Of a stretch of DNA of 64,000 nt, positions 1 through 19,559 are shown piece by piece. Position 1 is the stretch's first letter, and each line of letters begins with the position of its first letter. The notes under the pieces were generated by a model. That model did not search any database and had not been told where the DNA came from. It saw only the letters and a program-made list of their open reading frames with translations. Source of the DNA: Tabrizicola sp. TH137 (GTDB lineage Bacteria; Pseudomonadota; Alphaproteobacteria; Rhodobacterales; Rhodobacteraceae); the NCBI RefSeq assembly GCF_002855575.1, contig NZ_PKRQ01000004.1, forward strand, positions 124,001 to 188,000. The letters run 5' to 3'. A program made the translations under genes and the position numbers.

Positions 1-32
1 GGCTTTTCCGCCCCCCCGGCGGTCTTTCTCTC

Positions 33-66
33 GTAGGGCGGGGGTCTCCCCGCCCCACCGATCACA
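33..66. repeat. GC palindrome downstream of tuf copy 1, shared with tuf copy 2
   Basis: The sequence forms a perfect 8-bp stem (36-43 with 48-55, loop GTCT) beginning with CGTAGGGCGGGG. The whole stretch up to the tuf stop codon is identical to 22135-22168 behind the second tuf gene. It belongs to the dispersed GTAGGGCGGGG palindrome family of this window. No U-run follows on the minus strand, so a role as a simple intrinsic terminator is not supported; it may act as a 3' RNA stabiliser or be a REP-like element. Confidence 0.75.
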
Positions 67-1242
<1,176 letters not shown>

Positions 1243-1264
1243 GATGGCCTCCTGTTTCGGTGAC

Positions 1265-1322
1265 GGTGCGTGCCAGCACGCACCCTACGGGGGGTGGTAG
1301 GGTGCGTGCTTTCGCACGCACC
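1265..1322. repeat. Paired GGTGCGTGC hairpins between fusA and tuf
   Basis: Two perfect 9-bp palindromes sit side by side: 1265-1273/1276-1284 with a CA loop, and 1301-1309/1314-1322 with a TTTC loop. Their inner arms also form a 13-bp inverted repeat (1276-1288 with 1297-1309, GCACGCACCCTAC type). They fill most of the 84-bp fusA-tuf gap. This looks like a dispersed REP-type palindrome pair, or an mRNA processing or stability element separating fusA from tuf output. Confidence 0.7.
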
Positions 1323-1326
1323 GCCC

Positions 1327-3453
<2,127 letters not shown>

Positions 3454-3462
3454 GGTGATCCC

Positions 3463-3933
3463 TTACCAGCGATAATGGCTGAACGCTTTGTTCGCGTCGG
3501 CCATCTTGTGGGTGTCTTCACGCTTCTTCACGGCGGTGCCGCGGTTGTTCACCGCATCGGCCAGTTCGGCGGCAAGCCGTTCTTCCATCGTGTTCTCGTT
3601 GCGCTTGCGGGCGGCGGTGATCAGCCAGCGGATCGCCAGCGCTTCGCGACGCTCGGTCCGCACTTCGACCGGAACCTGATAGGTCGCACCACCAACGCGG
3701 CGCGACCGGACTTCGACCGACGGCTTCACATTGTCCAGCGCTTCGTGGAAGGCCTGGATCGGTTCGCGCTTCAGGCGCGACTGGACGCGCTCAAGCGCGC
3801 CATAGACGATCGATTCCGCGACGGATTTCTTTCCGTCCAGCATCAGGTTGTTCATGAACTTGGTCAGCACGCGATCGCCATATTTGGCGTCGGGCAGGAT
3901 TTCGCGCTTTTCTGCGGCGTGACGGCGGGACAT
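3463..3933 (-). CDS. rpsG: 30S ribosomal protein S7
   Basis: S7 nucleates assembly of the 30S head and lines the tRNA exit region. The 156-residue product has the usual length and start ([12 protein letters not shown]) and the typical S7 core around [11 protein letters not shown]. It sits 11 bp after rpsL and 9 bp before fusA, so it is part of the str operon. In enterobacteria S7 represses its own operon through the rpsL-rpsG junction; the junction here is too short to hold the same structure. Confidence 0.98.
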   Translation of the reverse strand: MSRRHAAEKREILPDAKYGDRVLTKFMNNLMLDGKKSVAESIVYGALERVQSRLKREPIQAFHEALDNVKPSVEVRSRRVGGATYQVPVEVRTERREALAIRWLITAARKRNENTMEERLAAELADAVNNRGTAVKKREDTHKMADANKAFSHYRW

Positions 3934-3944
3934 CTCTCAGCTCC

Positions 3945-4316
3945 TCACTTCGGACGCTTCGCGCCGTATTTCGAACGACGCTGACGACGATCTTTGACGC
4001 CCTGGGTATCCAGAACACCGCGCAGGATGTGGTAGCGCACACCGGGAAGGTCTTTCACGCGGCCGCCACGGATCAGGACGACAGAGTGTTCCTGAAGGTT
4101 GTGCTTTTCGCCGGGAATGTAGCTGATCACCTCGAAACCGTTGGTCAGGCGCACCTTGGCGACCTTCCGCATGGCGGAGTTCGGCTTCTTCGGGGTCGTG
4201 GTATAGACGCGGGTGCAGACACCACGCTTCTGCGGGCAGGATTCCAAGTGCTGCGACTTGGACCTTCTGACTTTCGCTTCCCGCGGCTTGCGGATCAGCT
4301 GTTGGATCGTCGGCAT
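3945..4316 (-). CDS. rpsL: 30S ribosomal protein S12
   Basis: S12 sits at the decoding centre and sets decoding accuracy. The 123-residue protein carries the conserved TTPKKPNSA and GGRVKDLPG segments. The lysines equivalent to E. coli Lys43 and Lys88 are both present, so no streptomycin-resistance substitution is seen at those sites. It is the first gene of the str operon here, preceded by a strong promoter and a leader of about 230 nt. Confidence 0.98.
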   Translation of the reverse strand: MPTIQQLIRKPREAKVRRSKSQHLESCPQKRGVCTRVYTTTPKKPNSAMRKVAKVRLTNGFEVISYIPGEKHNLQEHSVVLIRGGRVKDLPGVRYHILRGVLDTQGVKDRRQRRSKYGAKRPK

Positions 4317-4587
4317 TCAACTACCTCGATTTGCCCGTCCTGGGCTGTTGTCAATACTCGCGCCGAACCTCGACGCGCTGCTTCTCGACTGATGCCCTGC
4401 GCGGATCGCAAAACACCAAAACCGCATGCGTCCCCGTCCGGGGACGACGCGGTGGAATTCCAGAGGATCGGGGCACATGGCCCGGATCATGACCACTCAC
4501 TTTTCGATATCCGAAGGCCGACTCCCATAGGGGCCAGCACTCAGGTAGCGGGCGTATAGGGGGAGTCGCCGGGGATGTCAACGCCCG
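4317..4587 (-). promoter_or_regulatory. rpsL promoter and long 5' leader
   Basis: On the minus strand a consensus promoter is visible: -35 TTGACA at 4576-4581, a 17-bp spacer, and -10 TATACG at 4553-4558. It starts just downstream of the EamA gene stop. The predicted transcript start is near 4546, leaving a leader of about 230 nt before the rpsL ATG. The leader contains a GTCCCC/GGGGAC hairpin near 4431-4446. The length suggests an autoregulatory or attenuating leader, which is inference. No small ORF was convincing. Confidence 0.75.
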
Positions 4588-5481
4588 CTAGGGGGCATCC
4601 CCCGTGGCCACTCGGACCTTCACCTTCCGCTCGCGCCACAGGGTGAAGATGCCCGATCCCACCACCAGCCCCGCGCCCAGCAACGTCAACCCATCCGGCA
4701 GCGTCCCGAAGGCCAGCCAGCCCAACACGATTGCCCAGAGCAGCGCGGTATAGCGGAACGGGGCGACAAAGCCGATATCCCCCACCCGCATCACCATGAT
4801 GACGAACATATAGCCCGCCACCAGACAGCCCGCCGCCATCACGATCAGCCCCATCTCGGCCACCGTCGGCATCACCCAGCCCGACAGCGGCGACAGCACC
4901 AGCGCCGTCGCCGTCACCGCCGCCGACCCCATCACCGCCACACTGGCCGAGGGCACGTCGCGCGGCAGGGACCGCGTCGTCAGGTCCCGCACCACCACGC
5001 AGGCGACCGACGCGAGCCCCATCAGCGACCAGTGGTCAAACCCCTCCGGTCCCGGCCGGATGATGATCAGCACGCCCAGAAACCCCACAAGGATCGCCGA
5101 CAGCCGCCGCCAGCCGACCCGCTCGCCCAGAAACAGCGCGGCGGCCAGCGTCACCGCAAGCGGCAGCGATTGCAGGATCGCCGACAGGTTCGCCAGCGGC
5201 ATATGGATCAGCGCCGCCAGGAACAGCAGCGTCGATGCCACCTCCGCCACCGACCGCAACCCCACGATCCGCCCCACACCGGGCGGAAAGCGCAGCCGCA
5301 GCCCCCCCGTCAGATGCCCGATCAGCAGCAGCGGCCCCAGCGTCAGCATCCCCCGCAGCGCGATGGCCTGCCACAGCGGCAGATGCTGCATCACCGCCTT
5401 CATCGCCGTATCGTTCAGGGTGAAGGCCGCCATGGCGACATTCATGTAGATCGCGCCGCGCAGATTGTCAGACAGGGGCAT
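4588..5481 (-). CDS. EamA/DMT-family transporter
   Basis: This is a ten-helix drug/metabolite transporter (EamA) in the inner membrane; the substrate cannot be told from sequence. The 297 residues show two tandem repeats of five hydrophobic segments, with the second repeat ending near GSGIFTLWRERKVKVRV, and the alanine/leucine-rich composition typical of the family. It lies 7 bp after the rhamnosyltransferase-like gene and directly before the rpsL promoter, so these two genes form a small insert between rpoC and rpsL. A second EamA gene is present at 52910-53785. Confidence 0.85.
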   Translation of the reverse strand: MPLSDNLRGAIYMNVAMAAFTLNDTAMKAVMQHLPLWQAIALRGMLTLGPLLLIGHLTGGLRLRFPPGVGRIVGLRSVAEVASTLLFLAALIHMPLANLSAILQSLPLAVTLAAALFLGERVGWRRLSAILVGFLGVLIIIRPGPEGFDHWSLMGLASVACVVVRDLTTRSLPRDVPSASVAVMGSAAVTATALVLSPLSGWVMPTVAEMGLIVMAAGCLVAGYMFVIMVMRVGDIGFVAPFRYTALLWAIVLGWLAFGTLPDGLTLLGAGLVVGSGIFTLWRERKVKVRVATGDAP

Positions 5482-5488
5482 CAGTCCG

Positions 5489-6325
5489 TCACCGCAGCCC
5501 CGCCAAAGCCGCCTCGAACCCCGGCAGGTCGATCCCGAACCGCCGCTTCAACAGCGGCGCCCAGCGGTCGCGCGGCAGGTCCCAGGCGGGCGGCTCCTTC
5601 GCGATATGGCTGTCATTGCCGCCATGTGCCCCGCGCAGGAACATCACCTCATCGGGCAGGGTCAGCGTCGGCATGGTCTTCCACAGCTTGTGATGCGGAT
5701 GGTCGAGGATGCGCGCCTCCGCCTCCACCTTCGTTAACACCGCCAGCGCCGGTGTCCAGAGCAGCGCCCGCCGCGGCACCACGACCGGCCCCGCTTCCGT
5801 CACCTCCAGCACCACCCCCCGCGAGAAATCCAGCGCCGCAACGCCATGCTTGCGGAACTGCGGCAGCAGGGCCCTTCCCTCGTCCCGCACCCGCTCCACG
5901 AAATCCACGGCCACCGCATCATCGTCATCCAGCCGGAACTCCGCCACCAGACCGGCCCCCGGATCGACCTGCGCCCGCATCGCCTCGGCGCAGATGCGGC
6001 GGTGATGTCCGGGCGGGGCCGCCACAAGCCGTGCCTGCGGCACGCCCGCCACCAGCGCCTCCAGCCGCGACCGCCAGGGATCGGGCAGATCCTCGCCCAC
6101 CAGCACGACGAAGGTGAAATCCCCGTCCCGCTGCGCCCGGATCGACGGCAGCGTCACATGTTCGAACCAGACCGTCCGCTCCTCCAGCCGCGCGGGGTCA
6201 TACAGCATCGCCCGCCGCGCCTCGATGCTGTCATGTTCCACCTGAAACCCGCCAAGGCTCGGCACGGAAAAGCGGCACAAGCCCAGCACCTGCATCACGG
6301 GTCCGTCACCCGCTGCCTCGTCCAT
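5489..6325 (-). CDS. Putative rhamnosyltransferase-like glycosyltransferase
   Basis: The protein resembles the alphaproteobacterial putative rhamnosyl transferase family (pfam Rhamno_transf), recognised from MQVLGLCRFS, the GGFQVEHDSIEARR segment and an acidic RLDDDDAV motif that could bind a metal-nucleotide-sugar. The frame stays open to 6442 but that extension runs across the rpoC terminator hairpin at 6389-6420, so I prefer ATG at 6325 (278 aa); ATG at 6295 is also possible. The acceptor is unknown, and cell-envelope polysaccharide is a guess. It is followed 7 bp later by the EamA gene. Confidence 0.72.
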   Translation of the reverse strand: MDEAAGDGPVMQVLGLCRFSVPSLGGFQVEHDSIEARRAMLYDPARLEERTVWFEHVTLPSIRAQRDGDFTFVVLVGEDLPDPWRSRLEALVAGVPQARLVAAPPGHHRRICAEAMRAQVDPGAGLVAEFRLDDDDAVAVDFVERVRDEGRALLPQFRKHGVAALDFSRGVVLEVTEAGPVVVPRRALLWTPALAVLTKVEAEARILDHPHHKLWKTMPTLTLPDEVMFLRGAHGGNDSHIAKEPPAWDLPRDRWAPLLKRRFGIDLPGFEAALAGLR

Positions 6326-6385
6326 CCCGGCCTCCCTCGCACGCGCACCGGCCCGCAGCCTAGCAGCCAACCACACATCTTCAAT

Positions 6386-6422
6386 GCGAAAGGGCCGCCG
6401 CGTTTCCGCGACGGCCCTTTCC
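6386..6422 (-). terminator. Terminator hairpin after rpoC
   Basis: A near-perfect stem AAAGGGCCG-x-CGCG (6389-6402) pairs with CGCG-x-CGGCCCTTT (6407-6420) around a 4-nt loop, 18 nt after the rpoC stop. The run after the stem on the minus strand is only moderately U-rich. It would separate rpoBC from the two-gene insert upstream of rpsL. Confidence 0.7.
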
Positions 6423-6438
6423 TCTTTGCCTTCGGCGA

Positions 6439-10677
<4,239 letters not shown>

Positions 10678-10713
10678 TTCAATTCCCTAAGGTGAGGGCT
10701 GCGGGGAAGGGGC

Positions 10714-10770
10714 GCATGGCGGGGTTCACCCCGCCATGCCGAAGGACAGTCGGGCGGGGTTCACCCCGCC
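10714..10770. repeat. Two GGCGGGGTTCACCCCGCC hairpins between rpoB and rpoC
   Basis: Perfect stems occur at 10714-10739 (11 bp, GCATGGCGGGG arm) and 10753-10770 (7 bp), both with a TTCA loop. They belong to the dispersed GCGGGGTTCACCCCGC family seen also at 33-57, 22135-22160, 37746-37986 and 45315-45510. Sitting between two genes that need balanced expression, they could influence rpoC mRNA stability or coupling; that is inference. Confidence 0.75.
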
Positions 10771-10776
10771 TTTCCG

Positions 10777-14910
<4,134 letters not shown>

Positions 14911-15046
14911 GTGCGTCGTCACCTTTTTCTCGTGTCGCTGGCGCGGGTCCGTCGGGGCCACGGGCGCGCGCCTATTGCGATAAGGGGGTCAGATCCCATT
15001 CATGCCCCCCGTCCCACCGGAGGGGCTCCCGAATCTGGAACCGCGC

Positions 15047-15131
15047 CTTGAAAGGGGCACCCGGGCCCGGGGCCGGAAGATGCCCCTTTCAAGACAGGTT
15101 CGGCTGGGCCGGGGATTTCCCCGACCCAGCC
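15047..15131 (-). terminator. Attenuator-like double hairpin between rplL and rpoB
   Basis: Two strong hairpins follow rplL on the minus strand. The first has arms 15102-15114 and 15119-15131 (GGCTGGG type). The second has a 13-bp perfect stem (15047-15059 with 15081-15093, CTTGAAAGGGGCA type). Neither has a clear U-tract. In other bacteria the rplL-rpoB gap holds a partial attenuator and an RNase III site that lower rpoBC relative to L7/L12; this position and structure fit such a role. Confidence 0.6.
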
Positions 15132-15170
15132 TGAAAACCGATGTCAGGATGCGCGTCGCATCCCGCCCGA

Positions 15171-15548
15171 TTACTTCAGTTCGACCTTGGCGCCAGCCTC
15201 TTCGAACTTCTTCTTCATCGCCTCGGCATCGGCCTTGGAGATGCCTTCCTTGACCTTGCCACCGGCTTCGGTCAGGTCCTTGGCTTCCTTCAGGCCCAGA
15301 CCGGTGATTTCGCGCACGACCTTGATCACGTTGATCTTGTTCGCGCCGGCATCCGTCAGGACGACGTCGAATTCGGTCTGCTCTTCGGCCGGGGCGGCAG
15401 CAGCCGCAGCCGGGCCAGCGGCCATCATGACGGCGCCACCGGCGGCCGGCTCGATGCCGTACTTGTCCTTCAGGATGGTCTTCAGTTCCTGAGCCTGGAG
15501 AAGGGTCAGGCCGACGATTTCTTCGGCGAGTTTGTTCAGATCAGCCAT
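15171..15548 (-). CDS. rplL: 50S ribosomal protein L7/L12
   Basis: L7/L12 forms the stalk that recruits translational GTPases. The start [13 protein letters not shown] at 15548 is the conserved one (125 aa); an in-frame ATG 9 bp upstream is less likely. An alanine-rich hinge of about residues 41-52 joins the N-terminal dimer domain to the C-terminal factor-binding domain that ends [12 protein letters not shown]. It lies 68 bp after rplJ in the usual order. Confidence 0.98.
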   Translation of the reverse strand: MADLNKLAEEIVGLTLLQAQELKTILKDKYGIEPAAGGAVMMAAGPAAAAAAPAEEQTEFDVVLTDAGANKINVIKVVREITGLGLKEAKDLTEAGGKVKEGISKADAEAMKKKFEEAGAKVELK

Positions 15549-15616
15549 TTTGCTCATTCCGTAAGGTTAAGATGGGGTCCAACGCGATGGGGTCAACCAC
15601 GCGGATATTCCGGGGA

Positions 15617-16132
15617 TCAGGCCGCAGCCTTTTCCTCGATCGTCGACAGGATGCTCGCGATGTTCGATGCAGGCGCGCCAATGGCACCGGCGATGCTCGA
15701 CGCGGGCGAACCGATGCACGACACGATCTGAGCGATAAGCTCTTCACGCGACGGCATGGCAGCCACGGCCTTCACACCAGCCTGGTCCAGCACCGTCTCG
15801 CCCATGGCCCCGCCAAGGATGACGAACTTGTCGTTCGTCTTGGCATAGGCCTCGGTCACCTTCGCCGCAGCGACAGGATCTTCCGAATAGGCAAGCACGG
15901 TCATCCCCGTGAGCAGGTCACCCATCTTGACGCCGGGCTTCCCTTCAAGGGCGATCTTGGCGAGCTTGTTCTTGGCAACGCGCACGGACCCGCCAACTTC
16001 GCGCATCTTCGCGCGCAGGTCCTGCATCTGTGCAACCGTCATACCCGTGTAGTGGGCAACCACCACAACGCCAGAGCTTTCGAAGATCTGGCCGAGTTCC
16101 TCGACCACTTTCTCTTTCTGGGCTCTATCCAC
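15617..16132 (-). CDS. rplJ: 50S ribosomal protein L10
   Basis: L10 anchors L7/L12 dimers on the ribosome and, with them, represses its own mRNA in many bacteria. I choose the GTG at 16132, giving 171 aa beginning [13 protein letters not shown], which is the conserved start of the family; the frame upstream to 16231 is not L10-like. The body shows [14 protein letters not shown] and a C-terminal helix rich in Ala/Ser. It is preceded by a promoter and a leader of about 225 nt. Confidence 0.95.
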   Translation of the reverse strand: MDRAQKEKVVEELGQIFESSGVVVVAHYTGMTVAQMQDLRAKMREVGGSVRVAKNKLAKIALEGKPGVKMGDLLTGMTVLAYSEDPVAAAKVTEAYAKTNDKFVILGGAMGETVLDQAGVKAVAAMPSREELIAQIVSCIGSPASSIAGAIGAPASNIASILSTIEEKAAA

Positions 16133-16391
16133 AGTTTCACTCCAAGTGTGGGGGTTTCCCCCCGGCTCATGTAACCCCCGCGAACGGGGGCGTTCGGGTC
16201 CATGATGCAGTCCCGAGAGCCATGTCACCAAGCGAAAGCCCGTGAAATCGTCTCGAACCCCATCTCAGGCAGGAAAATTAAGGCACGTCGAACCGCACCA
16301 CCCACCGTCTCGGACAAAGCATGCCGTCCCCGTGACGAATCACGCAGGCGCGGCATTCGGGGTGCATAGTCCTTCCCCCGCGCTTTTCCAA
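16133..16391 (-). promoter_or_regulatory. rplJL promoter and candidate L10 leader
   Basis: On the minus strand -35 TTGGAA (16386-16391) and -10 TATGCA (16363-16368) are separated by 17 bp. The start site would be near 16356, leaving a leader of about 225 nt before rplJ. A strong CCCCCG/CGGGGG hairpin lies at about 16176-16193, close to the start codon. The leader is in the place where the L10-(L12)4 autoregulatory RNA is found in other bacteria. The specific kink-turn was not confirmed by eye. Confidence 0.6.
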
Positions 16392-16422
16392 GCCCCTTCC
16401 CGCAGCAGCGGACCCATGGCGA

Positions 16423-17280
16423 TCACGCCTCCGTGTCCTCTTCCGTCCCCTCTCCCCGGTCCCACCCCTCGGGCAGCGGCTTGCCCTTCTGAAACAGCCG
16501 CCGGATGCGCCGCCCGAAGATCGGCCAGCGGATCACCTCCTCAAGGCCGAACCCCAATTCCCGCTGCACCAGCCCCGTCTGCCAGATCACGAAGGGCAAA
16601 AGCACCTGATCCCGTCCCGCCACCTCGCAGAAGGCCCGGAACCAGGCCGCATTCAGCCGTGCCGTGTCCGCCGAACCCATCCGCTGCACCAGTGCGGTGT
16701 TCATGAACATGCCCGCCTCGCGCGGGAACCCCGCCCCCTCGAACAGCGCCATGACCCGCGCATGTTCCGCCTCGTCCAGAAATCCCTTGCGCAGACAGAC
16801 CCGCGCCTCGCGCCAGGCACAGCCCCGCTGCGGCAGCCGCGCCAGATAGCGCCCGGCCGGCGCATTCCCCCCCTGCCCCGCCGCGATCCGCGCCACCAGC
16901 GCATCGGGCCGCAGCATCAGCCGCGCCCGGTTGTCCACATAGATCACCCAGTCATGCTGCCCGAAAAACACCTCCGGCATCAGCTTGGGCAGGCGCGAGG
17001 CCTGCTTGGCCGTCAGCCCGTCAAACCCGGCAGGCATCACCACCACGCGCCGCCCCGGCGCCACCAGATCGGGCTGATCGGTGAAGATGATCCGGTCCCA
17101 GTCCCCCGCCTCGCCAAGGGCCTGGTCGTGAAACGGCTCATGCCGCCCGAAATGGCAGGAATAGACGGCGATCCGCCCCCGCTCCGGAACGATGCCCCCG
17201 GCCTCCCGCACCGCGCCGGCTTCCAGAAACCCTGCCACCATCTCCCGCCTGTACCCGATCCGCCTTGATCCGCGCCACAC
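16423..17280 (-). CDS. DUF616/TOD1-like glycosyltransferase-domain protein
   Basis: The 285-residue protein resembles the DUF616 (TOD1/MUCI70) glycosyltransferase-like family: IAVYSCHFGRHEPFHDQ, the IIFTDQPDLV segment and WVIYVDNRARLML, where a D-x-x-x form replaces the usual DxD. Function is not proven. The first in-frame ATG is at 17280; ATG at 17241 is an alternative. It lies between the rplA terminator and the rplJ promoter, so it is an insert splitting rplKA from rplJL, and must have its own promoter or depend on read-through. Confidence 0.62.
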   Translation of the reverse strand: MWRGSRRIGYRREMVAGFLEAGAVREAGGIVPERGRIAVYSCHFGRHEPFHDQALGEAGDWDRIIFTDQPDLVAPGRRVVVMPAGFDGLTAKQASRLPKLMPEVFFGQHDWVIYVDNRARLMLRPDALVARIAAGQGGNAPAGRYLARLPQRGCAWREARVCLRKGFLDEAEHARVMALFEGAGFPREAGMFMNTALVQRMGSADTARLNAAWFRAFCEVAGRDQVLLPFVIWQTGLVQRELGFGLEEVIRWPIFGRRIRRLFQKGKPLPEGWDRGEGTEEDTEA

Positions 17281-17308
17281 AGGCTACGCCGCCCGCTCCG
17301 CCGCCGCA

Positions 17309-17340
17309 AAAGGAAACGGGCCGCCCCGAAGGACGGCCCG
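17309..17340 (-). terminator. Intrinsic terminator after rplA
   Basis: On the minus strand CGGGCCGTCC pairs with GGGCGGCCCG around a TTCG tetraloop, followed by TTTCCTTTT. It lies 27 nt after the rplA stop, so rplKA mRNA likely ends here and rplJL starts anew from its own promoter. Confidence 0.85.
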
Positions 17341-17367
17341 CCAATCTTTCGCCGGATGACCCGAAGA

Positions 17368-18066
17368 TCAGCCCTGCGTGGCCGAGGTCAGATCGACCGA
17401 AACGCCCGGCCCCATGGTCGAAGACAGCGAGACCTTCTTCAGATAGGCCCCCTTCGCCCCGGCGGGCTTGGCGCGGTTCACCGCATCCACGAAGGCGCGG
17501 ATGTTCTGCGCCAGCTTTTCGGCATCGAAGGACACCTTGCCGACGCCGCCATGCACCACACCGGCCTTCTCGACCTTGAACTGCACTTCGCCGCCCTTGG
17601 CCGCTTCGACAGCGGTCTTCACGTCCATCGTCACCGTGCCGACCTTCGGGTTCGGCATCAGGTTGCGCGGGCCGAGGATCTTGCCCAGACGGCCGACCAG
17701 CGGCATCAGGTCCGGCGTCGCGATGCAACGATCAAACTCGATCTTGCCGGACATGATGGTTTCCATCAGGTCTTCCGCACCCACGATATCGGCACCGGCA
17801 GCCTTGGCCTCATCGGCCTTCGGACCGCGGGCAAAGACCGCCACGCGCACGGTCTTGCCCGTGCCGTTCGGCAGTTGCACCACGCCGCGCACCATCTGGT
17901 CCGCATGGCGGGGATCGACGCCAAGGTTCATTGCGATCTCGACCGTCTCGTCGAACTTGGCCGATGCCGCCTTCTTGATCAGGGCCACCGCCTCTTCGAC
18001 AGACACGTTGGACGCGGTGCCGAAAACTTCCTGCGCTGCACGCGCACGCTTACCGAGCTTTGCCAT
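17368..18066 (-). CDS. rplA: 50S ribosomal protein L1
   Basis: L1 forms the mobile E-site stalk and represses translation of rplK-rplA in many bacteria. The 232-residue protein begins [15 protein letters not shown], with the conserved [20 protein letters not shown] segment. It starts 4 bp after rplK, so they are translationally linked, and is closed by a terminator 27 nt downstream. Confidence 0.98.
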   Translation of the reverse strand: MAKLGKRARAAQEVFGTASNVSVEEAVALIKKAASAKFDETVEIAMNLGVDPRHADQMVRGVVQLPNGTGKTVRVAVFARGPKADEAKAAGADIVGAEDLMETIMSGKIEFDRCIATPDLMPLVGRLGKILGPRNLMPNPKVGTVTMDVKTAVEAAKGGEVQFKVEKAGVVHGGVGKVSFDAEKLAQNIRAFVDAVNRAKPAGAKGAYLKKVSLSSTMGPGVSVDLTSATQG

Positions 18067-18070
18067 GATC

Positions 18071-18523
18071 TCAGCCCTTCACTTCGATGCCGCAGGACTT
18101 CGCCGAACCAAGGATGATCTGCATCGCAGCCTCGATCGAATTGGCGTTCAGGTCCTTCATCTTCGTCTCGGCGATCTGGCGGATCTGCGCCACCGTCACC
18201 GTCCCGGCTACTTCACGGCCCGGCTTGGAAGACCCCTTCGCCCGGTTGCGCTTGCCCACCGGCGGCAGACCGGCCGCCTGCTTCAGCAGGAAGGACGCCG
18301 GCGCCGTCTTCAGCTCCAGGCTGAACGACTTGTCCTGGTAATAGGTGATGATCACCGGCGTCGGCGTGCCCGGCGCGATGTCGGCGGTCTTCGCGTTGAA
18401 TTCCTTCACGAAGGCCATGATGTTCAGGCCGCGCTGACCCAGCGCCGGACCGACCGGGGGCGACGGGTTGGCCTGCTGGGCCTTCACTTGCAGCTTGAGG
18501 CTGCCGATTACTTTCTTGGCCAT
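18071..18523 (-). CDS. rplK: 50S ribosomal protein L11
   Basis: L11 is part of the GTPase-associated centre and is needed for RelA activation. The protein has 150 residues, slightly longer than the E. coli form because of its C-terminal tail. It shows [20 protein letters not shown] and the KSCGIEVKG end. It lies after nusG with a 91-bp gap and directly before rplA. Confidence 0.98.
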   Translation of the reverse strand: MAKKVIGSLKLQVKAQQANPSPPVGPALGQRGLNIMAFVKEFNAKTADIAPGTPTPVIITYYQDKSFSLELKTAPASFLLKQAAGLPPVGKRNRAKGSSKPGREVAGTVTVAQIRQIAETKMKDLNANSIEAAMQIILGSAKSCGIEVKG

Positions 18524-18614
18524 GGGCCATCTCCTTTGTCACAGCGCCGCAGGGCGCGGTTTAGTGGTCCGGTCCGTCACCCCTCAGGGGCGCTCGCCTC
18601 CCACGCGATGCACG

Positions 18615-19148
18615 TCAGACCCCTTTCGAGACCTGCGTGAATTCCAGTTCCACCGGCGTCGCCCGGCCGAAGATCGAGACAGAGACCTTCAGGCGGCTGT
18701 GGTCCTCATCGACCTCTTCCACCATCCCGTCAAAGCCCTCGAAGGGCCCGTCGGTGACCTTCACCTTCTCGCCGATGTCAAAGCGGATCAGGTTGCGCGG
18801 CTGCGCCTCCCCTTCCTCGACCCGGTTCAGGATGGCATTCACTTCGGCATCCCGCATCGGCATCGGCTTGCCCTGCGGGCCAAGGAACCCCGTCACCCGG
18901 TTGATCGACGAAATCAGGTGATAGCCGCGGTTGCTCATCTCCATCCGCACCAGCACATAGCCGGGCATGAAGCGGCGCTCGCTCGTCACCTTCTTGCCGC
19001 GCCGCACCTCGATCACCTCTTCGGTCGGCACCAGCACCTCGTCGATCTCCTCCTGAAGACCGGCGTCAATCACGGCTTGCTTGATCTGCTCGGCCACCTT
19101 CTTCTCGAAATTCGAGAGAACGCTCACCGAATACCAGCGCTTCGCCAT
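18615..19148 (-). CDS. nusG: Transcription termination/antitermination factor NusG
   Basis: NusG binds RNA polymerase and couples it to Rho or to the S10 protein of the ribosome. The 177-residue protein has the NGN domain (MAKRWYSVSVLSNFEKKVAEQ start) and a C-terminal KOW domain with VKVTDGPFEGFDGMVEE. It follows secE across a 157-bp gap that carries a terminator-like hairpin with a T6 run, so the two may not be expressed equally. Confidence 0.98.
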   Translation of the reverse strand: MAKRWYSVSVLSNFEKKVAEQIKQAVIDAGLQEEIDEVLVPTEEVIEVRRGKKVTSERRFMPGYVLVRMEMSNRGYHLISSINRVTGFLGPQGKPMPMRDAEVNAILNRVEEGEAQPRNLIRFDIGEKVKVTDGPFEGFDGMVEEVDEDHSRLKVSVSIFGRATPVELEFTQVSKGV

Positions 19149-19204
19149 GCCTCGTCCATCCTGCTTGTTCGGGGCCGGAACCCCGGAAATTCATCTGCTT
19201 TCGG

Positions 19205-19250
19205 GAACAAAAAACAGCGCGCAACACGAATCGCTGCGCGCCTGTTGTTC
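19205..19250 (-). terminator. Terminator-like hairpin between secE and nusG
   Basis: On the minus strand GAACAACAGGCGCGCA pairs with TGCGCGCTGT and the run TTTTTTGTTC (bulge at one C and an internal A loop). The T6 run at 19209-19214 follows the inner stem, as in an intrinsic terminator. It lies about 55 nt after the secE stop. Because nusG usually is cotranscribed with secE, this may be a partial attenuator. Confidence 0.65.
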
Positions 19251-19305
19251 CGGATCAGGGGCGCAGATACAGGCGCGCCCCCCCGATTTCAAGGCTAAAC
19301 CGGCG

Positions 19306-19494
19306 TCAGCCGAACAGCATCCGCAGCCCGGTCCGGATGCCCAGATCGACAAGGCTGAAGAAGGTCGCGGTCAGCGCAGCCATGATGAAGACCATGATCG
19401 TCGTCAGCAGAACCTCGCGCCGCGTCGGCCAGACCACCTTGCCGACTTCGGTGCGCACCTGCTGAAGGAAGGTGAAGGGATTGGTCTTGGCCAT
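19306..19494 (-). CDS. secE: Preprotein translocase subunit SecE
   Basis: SecE is the essential clamp subunit of the SecYEG channel. The 62-residue protein is the short single-helix form usual outside enterobacteria: an amphipathic VGKVVWPTRREV segment (18-28) followed by one membrane helix (about 29-50). It starts 65 bp after the end of the upstream unknown membrane protein. Confidence 0.95.
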   Translation of the reverse strand: MAKTNPFTFLQQVRTEVGKVVWPTRREVLLTTIMVFIMAALTATFFSLVDLGIRTGLRMLFG

Positions 19495-19559
19495 CTGTCG
19501 CGTCCACGATTGTTTGGGCGCAGATACGCCGGATGCGATTGGAATTCAAGGGACAGGGA

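Noticed and set aside
16133-16231. N-terminal extension of L10 to an ATG at 16231
   Set aside because: The extra 33 residues do not resemble L10 and cover the leader hairpin; the GTG at 16132 gives the family start.
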